DNA from: Nitrospira defluvii
Lineage (GTDB): Bacteria; Nitrospirota; Nitrospiria; Nitrospirales; Nitrospiraceae
Direction: 5' to 3'
Assembly: GCA_011525625.1 (NCBI GenBank)
Contig: WYAX01000015.1
Coordinates: forward strand, 248,001 to 312,000
Length of the DNA: 64,000 nucleotides
Shown piece after piece: positions 17,180 to 26,838 of this stretch (its first letter is position 1; each line of letters opens with the position of its first letter). The notes beneath the pieces were generated by a model. It had not been told where the DNA came from and did no database searches. It was given only the letters and a program-made list of their open reading frames with translations. A program made the position numbers and the translations under genes.

Positions 17180-18892
17180 TCATGGTGCCGAGGGCTTTGG
17201 CGGGGCCCCGGCAGGCGAGGACTTGGCCAGCAGGTCCCCAACGGAGTGGATACGGAAGGCCGGCGGTTGATAGGTTTCAGGCAGATATGTTTGCGGAATC
17301 GTGGTGGTATTGCCGTCGCGCACCTGAGCGTAGTGGGGTGACATGATTTCCACCCCGGCTTCATTGAAGGCATCCTGGATGTTCTGGTGAAGGTCCGAAT
17401 AGGTGACGGCCATCCTGTTTGGGGCGCCTGTGTAGGCGTTCAACTCGTATGTCACATAGAAGTCGTTGAGCGCTGTCTGCAACACGAACGGTTCCGGGTC
17501 CGAGAGAATATTTCTGGTGGCCAGTGCGGCGCTGTTGAGCAAGTCATGGACGGTTCGCCACGGCGTCTCGTAGCCGATGGTCACCGAGGTGTTGAGGATG
17601 AGCGGAGGAGCGGTCAAAGAGGTGGAACTGTAATTGATGATATGTGCGCCGAGAATAAGTGAGTTAGGAATGGTGATGTCGACGTTCTTGATGGTTCGAA
17701 TCCGGGTGACGAGCAGGGTCTTTTCCGTCACGTCGCCGACGGTATCGGCTATTTTGACGCGGTCTCCGAGTTGGAACGGACGCATGTACGTCAGAATAAT
17801 GCCGGCGATGGCATTGCTGACGGCGCCTGCGGAACCTAGGGAGAACAATACTCCGAGAAACACCGAGACGCCTCGAAAGGCTTCCGAATGAGAGCCGGGG
17901 ATGTAGGGGAAGATGGCCATGGCCGCGAAGGCAATGACCAAAAAGCGGACGATCTTAAACGTCGGGTCGGCCCAGTCGCGATGGAAGCCGGCGAAGGTGA
18001 TCGCCCCCCGCTGGATGCCATTGAACACCATTTGAATCAACTTGATGACATATCGCGTCACCATGATGATGACGATGATCGCTGCGAGGTCGGGTAAGGC
18101 GCTGAGGAAGGTCTGGGCGATCGTGGTGAGCGTGGTGACGACGGCCCGTACCAACGTGGAGGCCAGTTGTCGTGTCCACGGGAAGAGTCCCAGCACGGTC
18201 GTGAGATAGATGTAGACGATCACGATGGTCAGCGCGAAGCGCACACCGTTCGCGACGGCGATGACCTGCCGCGTGAGCGTCTGCGCGGACAGGACTTCGA
18301 CGCGCTGGATTTTGACCGCCTTGATGTAGGTTCCCTCCCAGAGCTGGATGCGGCGGTGTATTTTTGGAAAGACCTTGTGGAAGGTCATCAAAATGGCTAC
18401 GAGCACGGCGGTGGCTGCAATCGCCAGCGCCCCTTCCATTAGCAACGTTTCCAGGCTCAGCTCTTTTCGAACCTTGTGCAGCACCGTGCGCAGTTTGCCC
18501 GCATACTCCCGGGCCAGGTCCTGTCGCTGCCGGGCGTAAGGTTTGGCATCTCCATCGGTCACCGTGAGCAGAACCATGCTGTCGAGTGTGATGTCGGTGC
18601 CGTGCTCGGTTTCGGCGACGGTAATCGCGTCGAAGTTACTGAACGGCGCGTCGGCAATCTGGGTCAGGCGATCTCGAATCGCGTTGGCGCGATCCTGCGG
18701 AGTGAAGGAGCCGACCTTCTGATGGAGCGTAAAGAGAGATTCTCCAAGGTAGACCACCGGCGCTTCACGGATGTGTGCTCCCGGAACGTCTGCGGTGAGC
18801 GAGGTCGTCGACGAAGAGATTTGGCCGGAGGCCATAGCGGGAAAGATGAAGGCGCATACGAGAGAGAGGCAGAATCGACACCATCGGTTCAT
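17180..18892 (-). CDS. MscS family mechanosensitive ion channel
   Basis: With the start at 18892 the 570-residue product has a signal peptide (residues 1-22), a periplasmic domain of about 130 residues, several membrane helices and the MscS pore/beta region (GSAGAVSNAIAGIILTYMRPFQLGDRVKI, then VTEKTLLVTRIRT and PNS). MscS channels open on membrane tension to release osmolytes. It is larger than E. coli MscS (286 residues) because of the periplasmic domain and extra helices. It is probably co-transcribed with the downstream K+ channel. Confidence 0.92.
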   Translation of the reverse strand: MNRWCRFCLSLVCAFIFPAMASGQISSSTTSLTADVPGAHIREAPVVYLGESLFTLHQKVGSFTPQDRANAIRDRLTQIADAPFSNFDAITVAETEHGTDITLDSMVLLTVTDGDAKPYARQRQDLAREYAGKLRTVLHKVRKELSLETLLMEGALAIAATAVLVAILMTFHKVFPKIHRRIQLWEGTYIKAVKIQRVEVLSAQTLTRQVIAVANGVRFALTIVIVYIYLTTVLGLFPWTRQLASTLVRAVVTTLTTIAQTFLSALPDLAAIIVIIMVTRYVIKLIQMVFNGIQRGAITFAGFHRDWADPTFKIVRFLVIAFAAMAIFPYIPGSHSEAFRGVSVFLGVLFSLGSAGAVSNAIAGIILTYMRPFQLGDRVKIADTVGDVTEKTLLVTRIRTIKNVDITIPNSLILGAHIINYSSTSLTAPPLILNTSVTIGYETPWRTVHDLLNSAALATRNILSDPEPFVLQTALNDFYVTYELNAYTGAPNRMAVTYSDLHQNIQDAFNEAGVEIMSPHYAQVRDGNTTTIPQTYLPETYQPPAFRIHSVGDLLAKSSPAGAPPKPSAP

Positions 18893-19131
18893 CGCAAAAC
18901 TCTCGAAGTGGGTGCTTGAAACGTCGGGCACGCCGTCAACGGATCGACCTCGGATTGTGAGGGGCTGCGCGAGTGGGCGGTAATGTAGCGGAGATGCATT
19001 TCTTTCGCAATCCTTCCGGGCGCATTGGTGCATTGGTGTAGGCGTCGAGTCGATCCGCCGACAAGGAAATCCTGGGAGTCTATGCGAATGGTTCCCATGT
19101 GTGTCATGGCGGGAAGCCGACGCCGATTGCG

Positions 19132-20364
19132 TTACTCATAGTGCAGTGCCTCGATCGGGTTCATGCGGGAGGCTTTATTGGCAGGATAGAGGCCGAAGAA
19201 AATGCCGACGGCCAATGAGAACAGAAAGGCGACCGCGACAGCCTGTGAAGAAATAATCGTCGGCCAACCGACGACACGGGTGAGGACGCGCGCACCGGCG
19301 ACCCCGAGCAAGACGCCGACCACGCCGCCGATGGCGGTGAGAATGATCGCCTCGACGAGGAACTGCAGCAGAATATGGGAGCGTTTGGCGCCCACCGCCA
19401 TGCGAATGCCGATCTCTCTGGTGCGTTCCGTGACCGACACCAGCAGGATGTTCATGATACCGATTCCGCCGACCAGGAGCGAGATGGAGGCGATGCTGAG
19501 CAGCATGACCATCATGGTGCGGCTGGCGCCGGCAACGGTTTTCGCCACGTCTTCCATGGTGCGGATGGTAAAGTCGTTCTCCTCGGCCGGGTGAATGCGA
19601 TGTCGTGCGCGCAGGAGTTCTTTGATCTCTTCCACGGCGGACGGAATGCTGTAGCGATGCTGGGTGGCGACCATGATGATGCCGACGGTGCCGAGGAACT
19701 TCGTGCCCAGCACTTTGCGTTCGGCCGTCGTAAAAGGCAGGACGACGAGATCGTCCTGATCCTGGCCGGACAGCGATTGTCCTTTCGGCGATAGAATGCC
19801 GATCACGCGCAACGGGACATTCTTCATGCGGATCTGTGCGCCGATGATCTCCTCACCCCGCTCGAAGACATTGTCCGCGACGGTTTTCCCCAGTACGACG
19901 ACCTTGGCGGCGGAATCCTCATCGGCCTGCGTAAAAAAGCTCCCGTCGGCCACCGGCCAGTTGCGCAGGTCGGTGAAGGTGGTCGTGGTGCCGAGGGCGA
20001 CGGTGTTCCAGTTTTTGTGTTCGTGAATGACTTGCAGTACCGATCGGGAGGCATAGGTGACGAGGCTGATGTCGCCCACGCGCTTTTCGATGTCGCGCGC
20101 ATCATCGACGGTGAGGGTGGAGACACTGCCGAGTCCGCCGCGCACGCCTCCGGTGGTGGTCGCGCCGGGGACGATGATGAGGACGTTCGTGCCGAGGCTG
20201 GCAATCTCGCGTTGCACTGAGGCCGTCGCGCCCTGCCCGAGACTGACCATGCCGACCACGGCGCCGACGCCGATGACAATGCCGAGCATGGTCAGGCCGG
20301 CACGCAGGGGATTCCGTCGAAGGATGCGGAGGGCGGAGAGGATCGTCAACCAAACAAAGCTCAC
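19132..20364 (-). CDS. MacB/FtsX-type ABC permease (no ATPase domain)
   Basis: The GTG at 20364, 10 bp after the adaptor stop, gives a 410-residue protein with the FtsX-type layout: one N-terminal helix, a large periplasmic MacB_PCD domain (about 40-240), then three C-terminal helices ending NKASRMNPIEALHYE. The segment TERTREIGIRMAVGAK is the coupling helix typical of these permeases. In MacAB-TolC systems the permease works with an ATPase, either fused or encoded next door. Neither is present, so an ATPase from elsewhere must be used. The partner adaptor is immediately upstream. Confidence 0.9.
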   Translation of the reverse strand: MSFVWLTILSALRILRRNPLRAGLTMLGIVIGVGAVVGMVSLGQGATASVQREIASLGTNVLIIVPGATTTGGVRGGLGSVSTLTVDDARDIEKRVGDISLVTYASRSVLQVIHEHKNWNTVALGTTTTFTDLRNWPVADGSFFTQADEDSAAKVVVLGKTVADNVFERGEEIIGAQIRMKNVPLRVIGILSPKGQSLSGQDQDDLVVLPFTTAERKVLGTKFLGTVGIIMVATQHRYSIPSAVEEIKELLRARHRIHPAEENDFTIRTMEDVAKTVAGASRTMMVMLLSIASISLLVGGIGIMNILLVSVTERTREIGIRMAVGAKRSHILLQFLVEAIILTAIGGVVGVLLGVAGARVLTRVVGWPTIISSQAVAVAFLFSLAVGIFFGLYPANKASRMNPIEALHYE

Positions 20365-20374
20365 GAGGACTGCC

Positions 20375-21694
20375 TCATCGCATTTTCGGCCCGAACTCAA
20401 AACCCGGCGGCAGTTTTTCCTGCGCGGTCTCCTCGGCCGTCGCAAGGCCGACAATGGTCGCCTCGCCTTCGTGGACGTCGCCGGACGTGATGTCCGTAAA
20501 CAGGGAATCCGCAATGCCAAGTGTGACCGGTGCCGCGCGCACGCGTCCTGTCGCGTCGAGTATCCAGAGTTGGGGCGTCTTGCGATCGGCCGGCACACCC
20601 GGCATACGGAATCGCAACGCGGCGTTGGGCGCGCGGAGAGCCTCTTCGTTGCGGGCGGTCACGATCGAAATATTGGCGGTCATGCCTGGTTTGAGTTTGA
20701 GGTCGGGGTTTTCGACCGAGATGATCACATCGTAGGTCACGACGTTTTGAATGCTGACCGGCGCATTTCTGACCTGGGTCACAACGCCGTGGAAGAATTC
20801 CCTGGGGTAGGCGTCCACACGAAAATCCGCGGACTTACCTTCCGTGACTCCTCCGATATCCGATTCGCTGACGTTGGCGATCACTTGCATGCGAGTCAAG
20901 TCCTGGGCCAGGACGAACAACGTGGGCGTTTGAAAGCTGGCTACCACGGTCTGTCCTTCCTCGACGTTGCGGGACACGACGGTGCCGTTCACCGGAGAAA
21001 AAATTGTGGTGTACCCTAAATCGAGTTCGGCCGAGGCGAGCGTGGCCTTGGCTTGATCGACCTGCGCCTGGGTCAGGTCGAGTTGGGCTTCGGCGTCGTG
21101 CAGATTGGTGGTCGAGAGGTCCAGCTCGGATTGGGCGACGAATTGTTGCTCGCGCAACGCCGTCATCCGCGTAAATTCCAATCTGCGCTGCGCGAGCATG
21201 ATTCGAGCTTTGGCGAGGTTTGCCCGTGCGCTTTTCAGCGCCGCTTTGGCCTGACTGACCTTGGCCTGGTAGGGTTTCTGGTCGATTGAGGCCAGGATCT
21301 GTCCTTCCCGTACGACCGAATTGAAGTCGGCATAGAGTTTCGCGATCTTGCCCGAGACCTGACTGCCGACCTGGACGGAAATCACGGGATTCACGGCGCC
21401 TGTGGCGGTGACTAGGGAGGTGATCGGCCCACGTTCGACGGGAAGGGTCTTGTAATGAGCGGCCACTGGGTCATTCGCCCACCAGCGCCAGAGGATCAGG
21501 GCTAGGACCATGAGGAGGCCCACCATCGCCGTCACGAATGCCGTCCGTCCGCGTCCCGATGGAATCCCGGTGAGCGAGAGCGCGACTGGGACGGGGGGGT
21601 GGCCCTGACTTTGCACCATAGGTACCGAGGCCGACACGATCGGCGTGGCGTGAATGGGCTGTTGCGATTCCTGCTCCGGAGGCCTCGACCCCAT
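20375..21694 (-). CDS. MacA-like periplasmic adaptor (RND/HlyD superfamily)
   Basis: A 439-residue inner-membrane-anchored adaptor: a proline-rich cytoplasmic tail, one helix (about 51-70), a split lipoyl domain (SVQVGSQVSGKIAKLY...; SPVNGTVVSRNVEEGQTV), a helical hairpin of about 100 residues rich in Ala/Gln, then beta-barrel and membrane-proximal domains. It should link the adjacent FtsX-type permease to a TolC-like outer-membrane channel for export of a drug, peptide or lipid. The long hairpin favours direct TolC contact. Divergent from the NtrC-type regulator 260 bp away. Confidence 0.9.
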   Translation of the reverse strand: MGSRPPEQESQQPIHATPIVSASVPMVQSQGHPPVPVALSLTGIPSGRGRTAFVTAMVGLLMVLALILWRWWANDPVAAHYKTLPVERGPITSLVTATGAVNPVISVQVGSQVSGKIAKLYADFNSVVREGQILASIDQKPYQAKVSQAKAALKSARANLAKARIMLAQRRLEFTRMTALREQQFVAQSELDLSTTNLHDAEAQLDLTQAQVDQAKATLASAELDLGYTTIFSPVNGTVVSRNVEEGQTVVASFQTPTLFVLAQDLTRMQVIANVSESDIGGVTEGKSADFRVDAYPREFFHGVVTQVRNAPVSIQNVVTYDVIISVENPDLKLKPGMTANISIVTARNEEALRAPNAALRFRMPGVPADRKTPQLWILDATGRVRAAPVTLGIADSLFTDITSGDVHEGEATIVGLATAEETAQEKLPPGFEFGPKMR

Positions 21695-21955
21695 GCGCGT
21701 ACTCCCTCTGCCCCAGGAAGACGCAAGAGAGGTGCCGTTCTCACCGAGTCAAACAGTCGGCGGATTAGTCAGGAGCGTAGAGGGTCATGATTGTTGAGGC
21801 GGAGGCTTGCCGGGACCGATGGGGCATTTTGGGACAGCTGCCTGGTGCCGGTTGCGGCAGGACGCCCCTTGACCGCTCAGGAGTCGGCCGATTAGTCTGT
21901 GCGCGCATGCCTGGCGGATGCTGATGCGCCCGTCTGGTCCAGAGAGGAAGGCTGT

Positions 21956-23335
21956 ATGACAGAGGAATGGGGCGCAGTACTGGTGGTAGACGATGACGCC
22001 GACATGCGGAGTCTGCTTTGTGACGTCTTGCAGGGCCGCGGACATCAATGCATGGGGGTCGGCAGCGGAGACGAAGCGCTTCAGCAGTTGAGCGAGGAGG
22101 ACTACGCCGTCGTGCTCACCGACCTCCGGATGAAGGGCATGCAAGGCACCGAGTTGCTGACGGAGGTCAAACAGCGGTATCCCGATATCGGGGTGATTTT
22201 GATGACGGCGTTCGGCACGGTGGAGACGGCCGTCGATGCGATGCGGCATGGGGCCAGCGATTACCTGACCAAGCCGGTGAAGACCGAAGAATTGGTGCGG
22301 GTGGTCGAGCGCGCGATCCGCGAAGCGGCTCTCCGGCGCGAGGTGAGTCGTCTACGCAAAGAGGTGCACAAGGAATATAGCTTTCATCAAATTCTCGGCA
22401 AGAGCAAGCCGATGCAGGCCGTTTTCGATTTGATTCGACGGGTGGCCGATAGTCCGACCAATGTGCTGATTACCGGCGAGAGCGGCACCGGGAAAGAATT
22501 GGTGGCCAAGGCCATTCATTACAACAGCGATCGCCGCGATGCGCCGTTTGTCCCCGTCAATTGCGCGGCGATTCCGGAACAGTTGCTGGAAAGCGAGCTG
22601 TTCGGCCATATGCGAGGCTCCTTCACGGATGCCAAGGTGGATAAGCGCGGGTTGTTCGAGGAGGCGCAGAAGGGCACGCTGTTTCTGGATGAAATCAGCG
22701 AACTGCCGCTCATGTTGCAGGCGAAGTTGCTGCGTGCCATTCAAGAGCGGGAAATTCGACGTGTGGGCGCCACCAAGTCCATTCCAGTGGATGTACGGAT
22801 TATCGCCGCGACGAACTTGAATCTCGTCGACGAAGTAAAAAATAAGCGATTCCGCGAAGACTTTTACTACCGCCTCAATGTCATCGAGCTGCGGTTGCCT
22901 CCGTTACGGGAACGGCGGGAGGATATTCCGATTCTGGTGGATGCCTTTCTGAAAAAATGCGCTACCGCCCGCGGTAGGCAGGTGAAGGGGCTGAGTGAAC
23001 CGGCCCTGGCGATGCTGGCCGACTATGCCTGGCCGGGCAATGTCCGGGAATTGGAGAATGTCATCGAGCGGGCGGTGACGTTGAGTCACGGCGATATCAT
23101 CGGTGCGGAGGATTTGCCTATTCAGGTTCAAGGTGCTCGCGGCGATCGCCGGATTCTCGACGAAGCGGCCGAACGCACCCTGCCGCTGCACGAAATCGAG
23201 AAAGAATATATCGTGAAAATCCTCGAGAAGACGGGCGGCAATAAATATCAAGCCGCGCATGTCCTGGGTATCGATCGAAAAACCCTCTACCGTAAATTGG
23301 CCGAGATCGAAGGCAAACCTCACGCAGACGCCTAG
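21956..23335 (+). CDS. Sigma-54-dependent response regulator (NtrC family)
   Basis: The ATG at 21956 follows AGAGAGGAAG. The 459-residue protein has a receiver (Asp56 in VLTDLRMKG, Lys106), an AAA+ domain with Walker A GESGTGKE (174-181), and a Fis-type helix-turn-helix (GGNKYQAAHVLGIDRKTLYRKL). The sigma-54-contacting loop reads GSFTDA (221-226) rather than GAFTGA, while the flanking ELFGH is normal. It lies 18 bp before the PAS histidine kinase gene, its likely cognate kinase. Target promoters are not obvious, although two sigma-54 sites exist downstream. Confidence 0.93.
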   Translation: MTEEWGAVLVVDDDADMRSLLCDVLQGRGHQCMGVGSGDEALQQLSEEDYAVVLTDLRMKGMQGTELLTEVKQRYPDIGVILMTAFGTVETAVDAMRHGASDYLTKPVKTEELVRVVERAIREAALRREVSRLRKEVHKEYSFHQILGKSKPMQAVFDLIRRVADSPTNVLITGESGTGKELVAKAIHYNSDRRDAPFVPVNCAAIPEQLLESELFGHMRGSFTDAKVDKRGLFEEAQKGTLFLDEISELPLMLQAKLLRAIQEREIRRVGATKSIPVDVRIIAATNLNLVDEVKNKRFREDFYYRLNVIELRLPPLRERREDIPILVDAFLKKCATARGRQVKGLSEPALAMLADYAWPGNVRELENVIERAVTLSHGDIIGAEDLPIQVQGARGDRRILDEAAERTLPLHEIEKEYIVKILEKTGGNKYQAAHVLGIDRKTLYRKLAEIEGKPHADA

Positions 23336-23353
23336 CGTGGCCGTCTTACCCTC

Positions 23354-26032
23354 GTGCGGGGAGCCATGGTCGTGCAATCCTTCTCGCAACAATCCTTCGC
23401 CCGCGAATATGGCGGCCCGGTGCTGTTGGCCCTGGGCATCTTCGTCTTGGACCTGGCGGTCCCTGCGGAGGTCGCCGCCTGGCTGCTGTACGCGATCCCT
23501 GTCGCCCTGACCGCCGGAAGCTCCCGACCGCGTACACAGTTCGCTCTCATGGCGCTGGTCGCCTCTTTGGCGGTGGCCGGTCTGCTCGTCTCGCCTGCTG
23601 GATTCCCCCCGTTTTCTTCATGGCTGAATCGGCTCTTGGGTATCGGAGTGATGGGCCTCGTTGCGACGCTCGTGCGGGGCCAACAGATGAAGGAGATGTC
23701 GCCGGATGCCCGGAGCAGGGGGGCGGCACCGGACGACCGTGTCGTGACAGCGTCGGAGGTGTGTGCCGACAAGGCGGCCGACGTCGGACAAGCTCCGGCC
23801 GAAGCAGAACTTCATCGCGACAAACTGCGCTTCGAGGGGATTGTCCAGTCGGCGATGGATGCCATCATCACCGTAGATGACGCGCAAAAAATCGTGTTGT
23901 TCAATCAGGCCGCGGAGGACATGTTCCAATGGAGCGCGCTCGACATGTTGGGGCGGCGGTTGGACCGGCTGATCCCGGAGCGGTTTCGCAGTGTCCATGG
24001 CGAACACATCCGGGAGTTCGGCCGGTCCGGTGTCACGACACGGCAAATGGGATCGCTGGGCGTGATCATGGGCGTTCGAGCCAGCGGTGAGGAATTTCCT
24101 ATCGAGGCGGCCATTTCACAGATCGGCATCGAAGGGAGACGGTACTACACCGTCGTGCTTCGCGATATCACCGAGCGCAAGCGGTTGGAACAGGATCTGG
24201 CCGAGCGTGAGGCGCTGCTGCGGGCGATCATCGAGACGGAGCCGGAGTGTGTGAAGGTGCTCGCGCTCGACGGCACGGTTCGGACGATGAATGCCGCGGG
24301 GCTTGCCATGGTAGAGGCGACAAGCCCCGCACAGGTGGTCGGCAAGGATGTGTGTCACCTGGTGGCCGAGGAGTTTCAGTCCGTGTTTCGCGAAATGGTA
24401 CACAAGGCCGCGCACGGGGAAGCGGGACGGTTGGAATTTCGGCTGGTGGGGTTTCTCGGAACTCCTCGATGGCTGGACACTCATGTGGTGCCGCTGCGTG
24501 CCGCCGACGGCAGTGTGTCCGCCGTGCTGGGAGTGACTCGGGACGTGACGGAGTGGAAGAAGACCGAGCAGCTGTTGCGTCAAAGCGAAGAACGCTATCG
24601 ACGTCTGCTGGCGGTGCTGCCGGATGCCATTCTCGTCAATCGCGGGGGGCGGATCGTGTTCATCAATGAGCAGGGACTGCAGCTGTTCGGGGCGAGTCGG
24701 CCGGAAGACATGCTCGGCCGGTCGCTCTACGAGCTGGTGCATGCCGACTTTCATGATCTGGTACGGGAACGGATTCGGCACCTGCTGGATTGCGGCAGCA
24801 CGGTCCCCGAAGTCGAGGAGAAGGCCGTTCGATTGGACGGGGCCATCGTCGATGTGGCGGTCAGGGCCGCCCGGTTTCAAGACGAATCGGGAGTCGGCAT
24901 TCTGGTCGTGTTGCGCGATCTGTCGATGCGCAAGGTGTCGGAGCAACGGCTGCGGGATAGTGAGGAACGGCTTCAGAGTCTGTTGGGGTCGATGGAAGAT
25001 GTGATCTGGTCGTCGTCACTGGATCTGTCCACGCTGTTTTATGTCAGTCCGTCCGTGATGGAGATCTACGGCCGTCCGAGCGAGGCCTTCTTGGCCCGAC
25101 CGTTGTTATGGCTGGAGGTCATCCACCCGGACGATCGCGCGATCGCAGAGGAGGCGCGACAGGCACTCTCCACCATGGGGGAGTTCGATGTGGAGTACCG
25201 TATTGTCAGGCTCGACGGCGATCTGCGGTGGCTGCACGACCGCGGACGAGTCATTGAGGACGAGGCGGGCCATCCCCTGCGCATCGATGGGATCGCCAGC
25301 GACATCACGGAGCGGAAGCGGCTGCAGGCGCAGCTGCGCCGAACCGAGCGAGTAGCCGAACTCGGCACGGTGGCTTCCGGCATGGCCCATGAGATCGGCA
25401 CGCCCATGAACGTCATTCTGGGCCGCGCGGAATATTTGATGGAGCGGACGAAGGAAGAGCCGGTCAGGAAGGGGCTCCAGACCATTATCAGTCAGGTCGA
25501 ACGGATTACGCGGGTGATGAATCAGTTGCTGGCGTTTGCCCGCCGGCGTCCGGTCGAGCACCGGGCGTTGGATCTCCGTCAGATCATCGAGGACAATCTT
25601 GAGATCTTTCAAGAACGGCTCTCCCACAGCAACGTCACCGTGGACACGTCCTTTGCGGAGGGTTGCCCGTTCGTGCGTGCCGATGCGGATCAGATGAGTC
25701 AGGTGCTGATCAACTTGATCATGAACGCCATTCATGCGATGCCGGGCGGTGGCGTGCTGAAGGTCGCATTGGCGCCGGCAACGGATCGCGGCATGGTCAT
25801 GCTTGTCGTCGGCGATACCGGTCACGGTATGCCGAAGGACGTCATTGCCAAGATCTTCGATCCGTTCTATACGACCAAGGAATTCGGCAAGGGAACCGGA
25901 TTGGGGCTGACCGTCGTCAAGGGCATCATTGAGGAGCACGCCGGGACGATTCAGGTCGAAAGCGAGCCGGGGGTCGGGACGGTCTTCACGATCTGCCTGC
26001 CGGTTCATGCCGACTCCGGTCCGCAATCGTGA
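23354..26032 (+). CDS. PAS-domain sensor histidine kinase
   Basis: About 892 residues. The N-terminus has three to four short hydrophobic helices (21-105), followed by four PAS domains (about 155-280, 285-410, 411-535, 536-665) joined by coiled linkers, a HisKA domain with His679 in GMAHEIGTPMN, and an ATPase domain (NLIMNAIHAM, DTGHGMP, GKGTGLGLTVVKGI). It most likely phosphorylates the NtrC-type regulator upstream and possibly the lone receiver downstream. GTG 23354 has no ribosome site and ATG 23366 has one only 2 nt away, so the start is unsettled. No heme- or flavin-type PAS ligand is evident. Confidence 0.9.
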   Translation: MRGAMVVQSFSQQSFAREYGGPVLLALGIFVLDLAVPAEVAAWLLYAIPVALTAGSSRPRTQFALMALVASLAVAGLLVSPAGFPPFSSWLNRLLGIGVMGLVATLVRGQQMKEMSPDARSRGAAPDDRVVTASEVCADKAADVGQAPAEAELHRDKLRFEGIVQSAMDAIITVDDAQKIVLFNQAAEDMFQWSALDMLGRRLDRLIPERFRSVHGEHIREFGRSGVTTRQMGSLGVIMGVRASGEEFPIEAAISQIGIEGRRYYTVVLRDITERKRLEQDLAEREALLRAIIETEPECVKVLALDGTVRTMNAAGLAMVEATSPAQVVGKDVCHLVAEEFQSVFREMVHKAAHGEAGRLEFRLVGFLGTPRWLDTHVVPLRAADGSVSAVLGVTRDVTEWKKTEQLLRQSEERYRRLLAVLPDAILVNRGGRIVFINEQGLQLFGASRPEDMLGRSLYELVHADFHDLVRERIRHLLDCGSTVPEVEEKAVRLDGAIVDVAVRAARFQDESGVGILVVLRDLSMRKVSEQRLRDSEERLQSLLGSMEDVIWSSSLDLSTLFYVSPSVMEIYGRPSEAFLARPLLWLEVIHPDDRAIAEEARQALSTMGEFDVEYRIVRLDGDLRWLHDRGRVIEDEAGHPLRIDGIASDITERKRLQAQLRRTERVAELGTVASGMAHEIGTPMNVILGRAEYLMERTKEEPVRKGLQTIISQVERITRVMNQLLAFARRRPVEHRALDLRQIIEDNLEIFQERLSHSNVTVDTSFAEGCPFVRADADQMSQVLINLIMNAIHAMPGGGVLKVALAPATDRGMVMLVVGDTGHGMPKDVIAKIFDPFYTTKEFGKGTGLGLTVVKGIIEEHAGTIQVESEPGVGTVFTICLPVHADSGPQS

Positions 26033-26235
26033 CGATCACCCGTTACCCTGCTCCGGTTCGACCAGTGGCCTGCAGGCGGGGCAAGAGGCGGCTGTGGCGC
26101 TTCGGGACAGCCTCGGTCTCTCTGTGGGGTCTTTCTCGCCAACGTCGCCCGGACATCGACTCTGTTTGGAAAATCATTCAGTGCCGAATCGCCAATCAAC
26201 ACAAGGTGTTGCCTCGCACCAAATCTCGGGAACCA

Positions 26236-26250
26236 TGGCATATAGTTTGC
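26236..26250 (+). promoter_or_regulatory. Sigma-54 promoter upstream of the lone receiver
   Basis: TGGCATATAGTTTGC fits the -24/-12 consensus: GG (26237-26238), exactly 10 bp, GC (26249-26250), with TGGCA and TTTGC boxes. It shares GGCATAT-N3-TTGCGT with the site before the multicopper oxidase gene. A GTG with a ribosome site lies 43 bp downstream. Confidence 0.6.
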
Positions 26251-26292
26251 GTCGACCTACTGGGCATGGAAACCGGCTATTGGAGCCACAAC

Positions 26293-26697
26293 GTGAAAGG
26301 AAAGACCCCAGCCGTGTTATTGGTCGTGGAAGATGATAAGGACATGCGTAGTCTGCTGTGCGATGAGCTGTGGGGGGAAGGGTATCAATTGCAAGAAGCC
26401 AGTAACGGGGCGGAGGGGTTGGATGCCGTGATGCGGGCCGCACCGGACCTGATCGTGACGGACCTGAAAATGCCGTCCGGTGGTTTCGACTATGTGCATC
26501 GACTGCGAATGTGCGCGCCGGCCTGTCCCATCATCGTCATGACGGCGTTCGGCGATGCCAAAACCAAGGAGGAAGCCCTGAAAAACGGCGCCACCGCCTA
26601 TTTCGACAAGCCGCTCCGCCTGTCGGAGTTAAAGGCAACGGTCAAACGACTCCTCATACCATCCGGCGGCTTGCCGTCCGATCGCACCGTCCATTAA
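26293..26697 (+). CDS. Single-domain response regulator
   Basis: The protein is one receiver domain of 134 residues: acidic pocket VVEDD (11-15), phospho-acceptor Asp57 in VTDLKMP, Thr in MTAFG and Lys106 in FDKPL. No DNA-binding or enzymatic output is attached, so it probably acts by protein contact or as a phosphate sink. GTG 26293 is preferred because GGAG (26282-26285) is 7 nt upstream and the start falls after the sigma-54 promoter; ATG 26266 would lie almost at the transcription start. It lies between a kinase and a second sigma-54 activator. Confidence 0.82.
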   Translation: MKGKTPAVLLVVEDDKDMRSLLCDELWGEGYQLQEASNGAEGLDAVMRAAPDLIVTDLKMPSGGFDYVHRLRMCAPACPIIVMTAFGDAKTKEEALKNGATAYFDKPLRLSELKATVKRLLIPSGGLPSDRTVH

Positions 26698-26779
26698 TTC
26701 TCCGCGAGGGCTGGTGCACCGGTCCGATGGCCCCCCTGGTGAGAGGGTTGTCTTCAAGGTTCGAGGCGTAGTACATATA

Positions 26780-26810
26780 GGGCCTTTACAGTGAAGAAAG
26801 GCCCTTTCTT
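26780..26810 (+). terminator. Rho-independent terminator after the receiver gene
   Basis: GGGCCTTT and AAAGGCCC form a perfect 8-bp stem around a 9-nt loop, followed by TTTCTT. Its position also rules out the GTG at 26791, which lies in the loop, as the start of the next gene. Confidence 0.75.
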
Positions 26811-26838
26811 GGTTTCTTCTGAGATGAGGAGTGATGAG

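Noticed and set aside
17690-17705. tRNA-like GGTTCGAATCC sequence
   Set aside because: It lies inside the MscS gene, and no matching acceptor, anticodon or D arms can be formed around it.
26791-26793. GTG as start of the Cys-rich PAS activator
   Set aside because: It is in the loop of a terminator hairpin and has no ribosome site; ATG 26839 has GAGGAG at correct distance.
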